Shown here piece after piece: positions 1-6,387 of a stretch of 10,448 nucleotides of DNA. The notes under the pieces are model-generated. The model made no database searches and had not been told where the DNA came from. It was given only the letters and a program-made list of their open reading frames with translations. How positions within the stretch are numbered: position 1 is the stretch's first letter; the number at the start of each line of letters is the position of its first letter. The stretch comes from Deltaproteobacteria bacterium (GTDB taxonomy: Bacteria > Desulfobacterota > Desulfobacteria > Desulfobacterales > Desulfatirhabdiaceae). The stretch is taken from positions 1 through 10,448 of the forward strand of contig JAJYBO010000084.1 in assembly GCA_021778975.1 (NCBI GenBank). Direction: 5' to 3'. The translations under genes and the position numbers were made by a program.

Positions 1-3000
1 GGGATCGCTGACCAGATTCCTGAGATATTTTCGGATAGCTTCCAGACGATCCACGATTTTTTTCTCCAATTGATCTTTCAGATACTTTTTGTGCTTCAGA
101 ATACTTTCTTTGTTGCTGTCATACCCCTCCAGTCCTCTGGACTTCTTCAGTTTGTACTCAATCCTCATGGCGATGAGTTCCTGAAGCACGGTTTCGTAAG
201 CAGGCCCCAGCCAGACGACTTCCGGCACCAGTTCTCCGAAATTGGAAATTCCCAGAATATCTTTTCCCTGTTCCCAGTAATTGACCAGAAACTCAGGATC
301 GAGGTCATTGTAGTTCTGAAGCGGCATGTACATCCGGCGCAGATATGTAAGGACAGTCTCCGCTTTTTTCTTGTGTCCTCCAATAATTACGGAACCGCCA
401 ACTTCTCCTTTTTTGACGCCTTTGGTCCACGGCGCGCCGGTAATGCCGAAATCGTGATAAATGGGAATCTGCAACAATGCAGACAGGGTGTTGAGCGCCA
501 GCGCATACCCGGCAGACGGCCCGCCAACATTGTAAGACGCTGACAGAAGCTGATGATGAATGGTGTAGTTCTCTAGAAATTCTCCTAACAGGCGTGGAAT
601 ACTGACTTTGGGATCCAGCTCCTGCAAGTAATTTTTCACCATTGTCAGTGCTTCCTGCGCTGATTGCTGGGTCATCTGAACCGCCATATCCAGCTCTGCC
701 GTGGCGGATCCTGAAGATACCGCGCCGGTAACAAGAACTTTTTCCGAAGAAAGGCTGTAGGTGAGACTGGTGGCAATCGGCAGCAAAACCCCTGAAACGT
801 CATTGGCGCCAACCCCGATGATGAAGCCCACCTGAGGTTCCTGGCTGAGTTCGGCTTCCAGGAATTCGTCAAGCTGCACCTTGCCGATCTTGATCGGACT
901 GTGAGATATCTCTTGACGTGCGGAATTCAAGTGAGACGGCATCAGCGGATAATCTTCTATCGAGACGATGTGCTTGAGGATATCTATGACATCGGAATAA
1001 TGGGCCAGCAGCAGCGCCGGCTCCTTTTTGATGGAAGACCGCAGCGGCTGAGGGGCGTCTATCGCATCCAGTATGCCCATCAGAGATTTAAAATTGAATT
1101 TGACGAATTTGTCTCGAATATCTTCGCTGGATTTTGCAAGTTCACGGATCCGTTGAAGCACCTCGTATTCCGTGCCGCGAAGCGCCCGGGCTTTTTCTAC
1201 AAAGGCCGAATAATCCGCGGGTGTATTGCAAAGTCCTTTGGCCGCCTCGACGATGGTTTCTACCGAAAGTTCCGGCGACAGAGGCACATGTCTCAATGTC
1301 TGATGAATGATGTCCGTGATATCCTTACGGCGCAAATGGCCAGAAATTTCCATTACTTTTAAGCGTTTGGATCGCACCAGCGCGGGATCCAGAATATCGA
1401 GACGGTTGGTGGTCAGCGCTGTAAACACCCGGTTCATGGGAACTTCGCCATCAATCAGACTCAGAAACTTGTTGGTCAGTTTATCGGAATGAGACCCTCC
1501 GGAAGCCCCGCGGCGGGGCGCTAAAGAATCACCTTCATCGAAAAACACCAGACACGGTGCAATCATTTTCGCGATATCATAGACTTTTTCCAGATTTTCC
1601 ACAGCTCCGTCCCAGGGATTGATCGGATCCTGAAGCGCGGAAGCGCTGGTGGCGATATCGTGAATATCGCTGTTTTCGCTGAGCCAGGCTCTGACCAGAA
1701 ACGTCTTGCCGCTTCCCGGAGGCCCGTTCAGCACAACGCCTTTTTCTTCGCTGACGCTGTAATACAGACAATTGTTGGCCATTTCGGAAAAGACATCCTT
1801 GATTTTTCCCACATATTCATCCCAGCTCACATGACGATCCATGCGATCCACCATTTTTTCGAACAAATCGCCAAAAGCGTTTTTGGCAACCAGTTCAAAG
1901 GCTTTTCGGACCAGTGTGGCGTCATCCAGATACCCGGCGGTGAAGCCGCCCTGAATCTCGATAACGGAATGCACCAGTTTGCGGACATATGCAGGGGTTA
2001 TTTTCAGGGTTCTCTCCTGAAAGATGACCACGATCTTCTCGACCGCCATACGCACCCGCTCCGGCGCAATACAGCGGGCGTTGTGCAGGCAGACATCATC
2101 CGGCGACTCGGTGACCACAACGTCGTTTCGGAGAAGTTCCAGTCGCACCACTTCATACAAATTTTCAGGATTTTTCCAGAATTCCGATAAATCAACAATC
2201 TTCCCTTTTTCGACAAAACGGCGGTAAATGGCCGGATCAAAGCGTTCGGGCTGATCTGTCGTTGCAATCAGAAGGCAATCTCTCTGGCCATTGATGATTT
2301 CATCCAGAACGATATTGGCGGTATCAATGAGCGTCCGCTGCTGGCGTTCCGGCCCCGTGTCTTTCCCGTCTGTTTTTCCGAAAGCGCTGTGCGCTTCCTC
2401 CACATGGCGGATGCTTGTTTTTCGAGGGTCGCCCAGCGCTTTTTTGAAATAATTTCCGGGTTCTCCGGCCAGAGAGGTCTGATAGTCATTGGGAGTAATC
2501 ATCGCATAATCAACCAGCATGCCCTGCTCTTCGAGCTGCGAGAGATTCCGGCTGATCCGTTTTTTGAGGATTCGGTTAATCAGGGGGATTTTAGACAGTC
2601 GTTTATTGAAGGCCAGTTTCTTGCGTCTGGCAATTTCTGTGGCCAGTGTCGGATCTACCTGTTCGATCGTTTTCCAAAAGGGTTCGGAAGAAAGGGCCTC
2701 TTCTTTTTTCTGCTCCAGATCCACTTCCGGGCGCACTTCATTGAGAAAAATAACCTGCTCCAGCGTCTGGCGTACGGTGGATGTTTTCCCGCTGCCGCTC
2801 GGTCCCATAAACAAAACCAGCGGCGCCTTGGGCACCGATGAATCCGACAGATATTCCTTCCGGATATGCGCTCTGTAAATTTTATCGAAGAGCGCGGTCA
2901 ATTCTACCGGCACATGAACGTCCGTCAGGTCCTTGTCCAGAAGCGCCAGCAGGTAGATATAATCCCGGGCGGACACTTCTTTCTCTATAATTTTGTTCCA

Positions 3001-3291
3001 GGCCTGCTGAGGATTGGTTTTTCCGGAAATCTCGAAACGGCGCTGCCAGTCTGTCAGGATATCCGGATCTTTCAGAATTTTAAAATGCTTTTCCTGCGCG
3101 GAAAACACAATGGACAGAAAGCTGTCCAGCAGTGCATTGAACCACCCTGATGGCGGGCTGTACTGATTCAGTCGGGATCTCATGAACGCCTTGGTTTCAT
3201 ACGGCCAGGACGCCACAAGCTCTCGAATTTCAAGAATCCGCTTTTCAGGAAGGCGGATATATCTAATTTCTTTGGTCAATCGTTTTGCCAT
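1..3291 (-). CDS. Tandem AAA+ ATPase with C-terminal Lon-type (S16) peptidase domain, partial at its C-terminus
   Basis: The reading frame is open without a stop from ATG at 3291 to the left window edge, 1097 codons; the C-terminus is missing. Seen, in order: a soluble N-terminal region (1-155) with no membrane segment; AAA1 with Walker A GPSGSGKT (163-170), Walker B-like RHVEEAH (E298/E299) and sensor/SRH region ATTDQPERFDPAIYRR (343-358); AAA2 with Walker A GPPGSGKT (523-530), Walker B VFFDEGDSLAPRRG (D585/E586), sensor 1 TTN (N629) and SRH arginines R640/R643; then a Lon-like fold with GGPSAG (Ser926 the likely nucleophile) and VIIGGHKKK (Lys974 the likely dyad lysine). A charged helical tail follows 975. 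Known: S16 peptidases use a Ser-Lys dyad behind an AAA+ unfoldase. Inference: a cytoplasmic ATP-dependent protease. Both AAA modules resemble the classic Cdc48/FtsH clade rather than the Lon clade, and LonA/LonB have one AAA module, so this is an unusual architecture. Start chosen from GGAG 7 nt upstream and the TAATG overlap with the SPFH gene. Confidence 0.9.
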   Translation of the reverse strand, partial: MAKRLTKEIRYIRLPEKRILEIRELVASWPYETKAFMRSRLNQYSPPSGWFNALLDSFLSIVFSAQEKHFKILKDPDILTDWQRRFEISGKTNPQQAWNKIIEKEVSARDYIYLLALLDKDLTDVHVPVELTALFDKIYRAHIRKEYLSDSSVPKAPLVLFMGPSGSGKTSTVRQTLEQVIFLNEVRPEVDLEQKKEEALSSEPFWKTIEQVDPTLATEIARRKKLAFNKRLSKIPLINRILKKRISRNLSQLEEQGMLVDYAMITPNDYQTSLAGEPGNYFKKALGDPRKTSIRHVEEAHSAFGKTDGKDTGPERQQRTLIDTANIVLDEIINGQRDCLLIATTDQPERFDPAIYRRFVEKGKIVDLSEFWKNPENLYEVVRLELLRNDVVVTESPDDVCLHNARCIAPERVRMAVEKIVVIFQERTLKITPAYVRKLVHSVIEIQGGFTAGYLDDATLVRKAFELVAKNAFGDLFEKMVDRMDRHVSWDEYVGKIKDVFSEMANNCLYYSVSEEKGVVLNGPPGSGKTFLVRAWLSENSDIHDIATSASALQDPINPWDGAVENLEKVYDIAKMIAPCLVFFDEGDSLAPRRGASGGSHSDKLTNKFLSLIDGEVPMNRVFTALTTNRLDILDPALVRSKRLKVMEISGHLRRKDITDIIHQTLRHVPLSPELSVETIVEAAKGLCNTPADYSAFVEKARALRGTEYEVLQRIRELAKSSEDIRDKFVKFNFKSLMGILDAIDAPQPLRSSIKKEPALLLAHYSDVIDILKHIVSIEDYPLMPSHLNSARQEISHSPIKIGKVQLDEFLEAELSQEPQVGFIIGVGANDVSGVLLPIATSLTYSLSSEKVLVTGAVSSGSATAELDMAVQMTQQSAQEALTMVKNYLQELDPKVSIPRLLGEFLENYTIHHQLLSASYNVGGPSAGYALALNTLSALLQIPIYHDFGITGAPWTKGVKKGEVGGSVIIGGHKKKAETVLTYLRRMYMPLQNYNDLDPEFLVNYWEQGKDILGISNFGELVPEVVWLGPAYETVLQELIAMRIEYKLKKSRGLEGYDSNKESILKHKKYLKDQLEKKIVDRLEAIRKYLRNLVSDP

Positions 3292-3293
3292 TA
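3289..3293 (-). other. TAATG stop/start overlap joining the SPFH and AAA-Lon genes
   Basis: On the minus strand the SPFH stop TAA (3293-3291) shares its last A with the ATG (3291-3289) of the AAA-Lon gene. A GGAG Shine-Dalgarno core (plus-strand ctcc at 3299-3302) lies 7 nt before that ATG, inside the end of the SPFH gene. This arrangement indicates co-transcription and probable translational coupling, so the two proteins are likely made together. Confidence 0.85.
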
Positions 3294-4241
3294 CCGGGCT
3301 CCAGTGGTTTTACCGTGAGGGGGCGCCTCCGTCGGAGACGGAAGGCTGATCGCCGGCGGTTCCTGGGTATTTTGGATTACGACGGTGCTGCGGCCATCCG
3401 TGTTCTTTTCATACGCGGCGGCCCATTTCTGCTGCGTCAGGAACTGAAGCAGCGCGGTGTCTGTGGAACCATCCGGCCTTCCCAGCGCATGTTGAAGCGC
3501 CTGAATGCTGTCCAGGTATGCGGCATAGAGTTTTTTGATCCGGCTGGCTTCCTGATCTGCGGCGTAACTGTCTGCTTCGGCGATCAATTCTCGTTTCTTT
3601 TTCTCTTCCGTAGCTTCCACCAGCTTATCGCCGACCCGGGTTTCGTTGAGTACAAAACTGACCACGTCAATCCCGTATTTCTGCTCGAGTGTTGGCCCGC
3701 CTTTGTTGATGGGGGTGGATTTCAGAGCGTTGAAAATATCGTCCTTGATTTTTTCACGGTCGCTGATGAGCTGATTCATGGCGTGGGATTGAAGAATATC
3801 TTTGACGATACCATCATAATCTCCTTGCAGTAGATGCTGGGGATCCAGATTTTCGATGGCCCAGACATTCAGATTCTGTATCCGGTATGTGAGTACGGCC
3901 GAGGTCCAGAGCGCCACGTTTTCTTTGGAGATGATTCTCATGGGCTGAGGGCTTCCCCCCAAATACAGCGTCTGGTTCATCAGGGGAATCTCCTGCTCTA
4001 TCCGTGTAAAATACGGCAGGCGGACATGCCATCCGATCTCGGTAATGGGCTGCCGCTGACCGCCGAATCGTTCCAGCACCACGGCGTAGTTTTTTCTGAC
4101 TTTATAAATGGCTTTTGTGGCATAGATCAGCGCCGAAAAACCGTACAGCAACCCCATCAGTGTGACCAGCGCCAGTATGCGCCTGAGAACGGTTTTTACA
4201 AAAGATCGGGTAAAAATATTTCCGGGAAGCGCTTCTGGCAT
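3291..4241 (-). CDS. SPFH/Band 7 (prohibitin/HflC-like) membrane protein
   Basis: 316 aa, complete. One hydrophobic segment at about 22-41 follows a basic N-terminus; next comes an SPFH core starting KVRKNYAVVLERFG (47-60), with the family's order of beta strands, including IGWHVRLPYFTRIE (69-82) and the VALWTSAVLTYRI strand (109-121). The helical IVKDILQSHAMNQLISDR region (145-162) and the charged helix ATEEKKKRELIAEADSYAADQEASRIKKLY (210-239, in part) match the post-SPFH coiled coil of HflC/prohibitins. The last ~25 residues are Pro-rich and probably disordered. Known: SPFH proteins form membrane rings or cages and regulate FtsH/m-AAA proteases. Inference: this one scaffolds the AAA-Lon protease encoded immediately downstream and overlapping it. 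Basic residues lie on both sides of the membrane segment, so topology is uncertain. The start has AAGGAG 5 nt upstream. It could equally be called HflC-like; no HflK partner is in the window. Confidence 0.88.
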   Translation of the reverse strand: MPEALPGNIFTRSFVKTVLRRILALVTLMGLLYGFSALIYATKAIYKVRKNYAVVLERFGGQRQPITEIGWHVRLPYFTRIEQEIPLMNQTLYLGGSPQPMRIISKENVALWTSAVLTYRIQNLNVWAIENLDPQHLLQGDYDGIVKDILQSHAMNQLISDREKIKDDIFNALKSTPINKGGPTLEQKYGIDVVSFVLNETRVGDKLVEATEEKKKRELIAEADSYAADQEASRIKKLYAAYLDSIQALQHALGRPDGSTDTALLQFLTQQKWAAAYEKNTDGRSTVVIQNTQEPPAISLPSPTEAPPHGKTTGAR

Positions 4242-4246
4242 GACAT

Positions 4247-4252
4247 CTCCTT
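4247..4252 (-). promoter_or_regulatory. Ribosome binding site of the SPFH gene
   Basis: AAGGAG on the minus strand, 5 nt from the ATG at 4241. It is a near-ideal Shine-Dalgarno match and fixes this start. Confidence 0.75.
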
Positions 4253-4301
4253 TTCCCCTTCATCGTTGTGGATACGTCAGGGGTTCGTACATGATTTGGA
4301 G

Positions 4302-4331
4302 TTGATACTGCAGATAGCGCAATGATATAAT
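4302..4331 (+). promoter_or_regulatory. Sigma70-type promoter for the MoxR-led operon
   Basis: TTGATA (4302-4307), an 18-bp spacer, then a perfect TATAAT (4326-4331). The match to the housekeeping consensus is 5/6 and 6/6. A transcript would start near 4338, leaving a leader of about 55 nt before the ATG at 4394. That makes the in-frame TTG at 4346 unlikely as a start, since almost no leader would remain. The -10 lies inside an inverted repeat at 4321-4335. Confidence 0.7.
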
Positions 4332-4335
4332 CATT
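4321..4335. repeat. Inverted repeat over the divergent -10 elements (possible operator)
   Basis: AATGAT (4321-4326), centre ATA, ATCATT (4330-4335): perfect 6-bp arms around 3 bases. It covers the -10 of the plus promoter and the candidate -10 of the minus promoter. A dimeric regulator bound here could block both directions. The arms are AT-rich and short, so chance is possible. Confidence 0.35.
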
Positions 4336-4351
4336 ACGTTTTCAATTGCAA
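4324..4351 (-). promoter_or_regulatory. Possible divergent promoter for the SPFH/AAA-Lon operon
   Basis: On the minus strand TTGCAA (4351-4346), a 16-bp spacer and TATATC (4329-4324) form a weak sigma70-like pair, each 4/6. Its -10 overlaps the -10 of the plus-strand promoter, so the two would compete for RNA polymerase. The match is modest and another promoter could serve this operon. Confidence 0.3.
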
Positions 4352-4377
4352 GATGAAACCCATTTTTCCCATTCGAT

Positions 4378-4387
4378 AGGAGCTCCT
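4378..4387 (+). promoter_or_regulatory. Shine-Dalgarno of the MoxR gene embedded in a 10-bp palindrome
   Basis: AGGAGCTCCT is a perfect palindrome whose left half is a good Shine-Dalgarno core, 11 nt from the ATG. The longer spacing and the complementary right half could weaken initiation. Nothing proves a regulatory role. Confidence 0.4.
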
Positions 4388-4393
4388 TTATAT

Positions 4394-5257
4394 ATGACGG
4401 TTGCCTCACCATCTCTTTACGCCGCCGACACGCCCGGCATATCGCCGGAACCATTCTATCTCGCTTCCGGCAATGAAATCTCCCTGTTCGAGGCCGCCTA
4501 CAACGCCAGACTTCCGGTCATTCTCAAAGGCCCGACCGGATGTGGAAAGACCCGTTTCGTGGAATATATGGCGCACCGGCTGGGGCGCCCCCTGATTACC
4601 GTCGCGTGCCATGAGGATTTGTTCGCATCGGATCTCATCGGACGGTACCTGCTGATGAACGATCAAACCGTATGGATGGATGGTCCATTGACCCGTGCGG
4701 TGCGACTCGGCGCTATCTGCTATCTGGATGAAATTGTCGAAGCCAGAAAAGACACTACCGTGGTGATTCACCCGCTGACGGACAGCCGCCGGATGCTGCA
4801 TATCGAAAAAAAAGGAGAGAGTATTTTGGCGCATCCGGATTTTTCGATGGTGGTTTCTTACAATCCTGGATATCAGTCTGTCCTGAAAGATATGAAGCAA
4901 AGCACCCGTCAGCGATTTGTCGCTTTGGAGTTTCAGTATCCGGTTCCCGAAAAGGAGGCGGATATCGTATCTCAGGAAAGTGGTCTGGGGCATGACCTGT
5001 CCTTAAAGCTGGTGCAATTTGCCGGGAAAATCCGGAATATTCGAGAACACGGTCTTACCGAAGGCGCCAGCACGCGTTTGTTGATCTATGCAGGCAGGTT
5101 GATCCAAAATGGCGTATCCGTCATGGAAGCCTGTCGTGCAGCCATCTGCCTGCCCCTGTCCGATGATGTGCGTTTGCAGGAAACCCTGATGGAATTGATG
5201 GAAGATATGTTTGGAGTGTGTTCGATGCCCAATCGTCAATGTGGGGGTGTGATATGA
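4394..5257 (+). CDS. MoxR-family AAA+ ATPase, NorQ/CbbQ (NirQ) type
   Basis: 287 aa from ATG 4394. Walker A GPTGCGKT (46-53), Walker B CYLDEI (D112/E113), sensor 1 VSYNPGY (N157), arginine-finger region STRQRF (R172/R174) and a sensor-2-like GASTR (R228) are all present. The stretch VVIHPLTDSRR (123-133) and SYNPGYQ are hallmark NorQ/CbbQ/GvpN sequence. Known: these ATPases work with a VWA-domain protein (NorD, CbbO) to activate or insert cofactors into a target enzyme such as NO reductase or Rubisco. No VWA partner and no NorCB or Rubisco genes lie in the window, so the target here is unknown. A TTG 48 nt earlier (4346) is in frame, but the ATG fits better with the promoter and with AGGAG at 4378-4382 (11 nt away, somewhat long). 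Its stop overlaps the next gene's start (ATGA), implying one operon. The divergent neighbour is a second AAA+ system. Confidence 0.88.
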   Translation: MTVASPSLYAADTPGISPEPFYLASGNEISLFEAAYNARLPVILKGPTGCGKTRFVEYMAHRLGRPLITVACHEDLFASDLIGRYLLMNDQTVWMDGPLTRAVRLGAICYLDEIVEARKDTTVVIHPLTDSRRMLHIEKKGESILAHPDFSMVVSYNPGYQSVLKDMKQSTRQRFVALEFQYPVPEKEADIVSQESGLGHDLSLKLVQFAGKIRNIREHGLTEGASTRLLIYAGRLIQNGVSVMEACRAAICLPLSDDVRLQETLMELMEDMFGVCSMPNRQCGGVI

Positions 5258-6306
5258 GACAAGTATTTCATCGCGTGTTTTTCATGATGTTGCTGCTGGG
5301 TTTTACGGCAACCGCCGACGCCCAAGAATTTCGGGTGGGGGTTCTCTACTGGTCCATGAACATTCCTGCCCAGATCGCCATGCAAAAAGGGCTGGAAGTC
5401 GAGGCGGAGACTCTGAACAGAGCGGCGGCGGCAAACAACAAGCCCACGGTGAAACTTGACGAGCATATGGCAGGTGACGGTGAGGCCGGCATCGAAAACC
5501 AGATCCGGCAGATGACCGACCTGGTGAAACATCATGTGGATATCATCATTGTCCAGCCCACGGACAACGCCGCTCTGGCGGCGCCTCTAAAAGCCGCAAA
5601 TGCAGCGGGGATTCCGGTGGTCGCCTATGACCAGTATATCAGCGAAGGCCGCCTTGCCGCGTATCGAACCTCCGACAATTATCAGGCCGGATATCTCGAT
5701 GGGGAGTACATCGCATCCCGTTTCGGGCGGGAAAAAGAAATGCGTCTGGTGCTGGTGGAATATCCCCATGTTTCATCTACGGTCGAGCGGGTCAACGGAT
5801 TTTTGGACGCCTTACAGGAAGCTGGAATCCGGTATAAGATTCTGAAATCTTATTCTGCCGTAGAGCCTGTCAGTGGGCGCAAGGCGGCGGAAGACATCCT
5901 GCATGATTTCCCGAAACCGGGCGACATTGATGTCATTTTCACGGTGAATGACGGTGGGGGGCTGGCGGTCGTCAAAACACTTGCCGACGCAGGCCGCCAT
6001 GAAATCATGACGGCCACCATAGACGGCGACCCCGCGTCCATTGAAAACATCAAGGCCAGACGTCTGACGGTTATAGATTCCGCGCAGTTTTGCGGCCCGC
6101 TGGGGGCCGAAGCAATGAAGGCCGCGTATGCGCTGCTGACCGGTGACAAACCTCCCTATTACGCGCTGGCGCCGGTGTTCCCGATCACACGGGAAACCCT
6201 CGATCTCTATCCGGGGTGGCATGGCCCCATCCCGCCGGCATTCAAAAAGCCGTGGAAAAGCCATCAGCCCGAGTGGTCTGGCGCGATGCGTATCGTGAAG
6301 CGATAA
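5254..6306 (+). CDS. Periplasmic sugar-type substrate-binding protein (PBP1 / Peripla_BP_4 family)
   Basis: 350 aa from ATG 5254, which overlaps the MoxR stop as ATGA and has GGGGG 6 nt upstream; an in-frame GTG/ATG further upstream would destroy the signal peptide. Residues 1-24 are a Sec signal peptide (basic start, FFMMLLLGF core, likely cut after TADAQ). The mature part has the two-lobe type-1 binding-protein pattern: FRVGVLYWSMNIP (26-38), VDIIIVQPTDNAALAAPL (95-112), AGIPVVAYDQ (118-127), LVLVEYP (165-171), STVERVNGFLDAL (175-187), IDVIFTVNDGGGLAVVKTL (225-243), and ATIDGDP (254-260). Known: the family binds ribose, xylose, rhizopine and similar ligands for ABC import, or acts as a ligand sensor for kinases or chemoreceptors. 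No permease or ABC ATPase is in the window; the next gene is a sensor kinase, so a sensing role is plausible. The ligand cannot be read from the sequence. Confidence 0.88.
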   Translation: MRQVFHRVFFMMLLLGFTATADAQEFRVGVLYWSMNIPAQIAMQKGLEVEAETLNRAAAANNKPTVKLDEHMAGDGEAGIENQIRQMTDLVKHHVDIIIVQPTDNAALAAPLKAANAAGIPVVAYDQYISEGRLAAYRTSDNYQAGYLDGEYIASRFGREKEMRLVLVEYPHVSSTVERVNGFLDALQEAGIRYKILKSYSAVEPVSGRKAAEDILHDFPKPGDIDVIFTVNDGGGLAVVKTLADAGRHEIMTATIDGDPASIENIKARRLTVIDSAQFCGPLGAEAMKAAYALLTGDKPPYYALAPVFPITRETLDLYPGWHGPIPPAFKKPWKSHQPEWSGAMRIVKR

Positions 6307-6328
6307 GGTGATTTCCAACACAGAATTC

Positions 6329-6353
6329 CCCACACGATGATGTATCCTGTGGG
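6329..6353 (+). other. Stem-loop in the gap between binding protein and kinase
   Basis: CCCACA (6329-6334) and TGTGGG (6348-6353) are exact complements around a 13-nt loop. There is no following T-tract, so it is not a normal intrinsic terminator. It may be chance or an RNA processing or pausing element. Confidence 0.25.
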
Positions 6354-6360
6354 AGCGCCC

Positions 6361-6376
6361 TTCCTTTACAAAGGAA
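6361..6376 (+). promoter_or_regulatory. Hairpin that pairs the presumed kinase ribosome binding site
   Basis: TTCCTT (6361-6366), loop TTAC/TACA region, AAGGAA (6371-6376): 6-7 bp arms. AAGGAA is the best Shine-Dalgarno candidate for the kinase start at 6388 (about 11-12 nt away), so the fold would hide it. Coupling to translation of the upstream gene or a regulator could open it. The stem is short and AT-rich, so its stability is modest. Confidence 0.3.
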
Positions 6377-6387
6377 ACGATGCCTCA

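Noticed and set aside
70..2841. Several plus-strand open frames of 60-180 codons (for example 70-543, 901-1362, 1660-2190, 2389-2841)
   Set aside because: They lie opposite the continuous AAA-Lon frame, show no recognisable domain, and lack matching ribosome sites; they are antisense shadows.
3285..4325. Plus-strand frames of 182 and 163 codons opposite the SPFH gene
   Set aside because: The minus strand has clear SPFH family sequence; the opposite frames have no family features.
4346..4393. TTG start giving the MoxR protein 16 extra residues
   Set aside because: It would sit only about 8 nt after the predicted transcript start and has no ribosome site; the ATG at 4394 has AGGAG upstream.
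5218..5253. Upstream start giving the binding protein 12 extra residues
   Set aside because: It would bury the signal peptide behind a polar extension; ATG 5254 gives a classic signal peptide and ATGA coupling.
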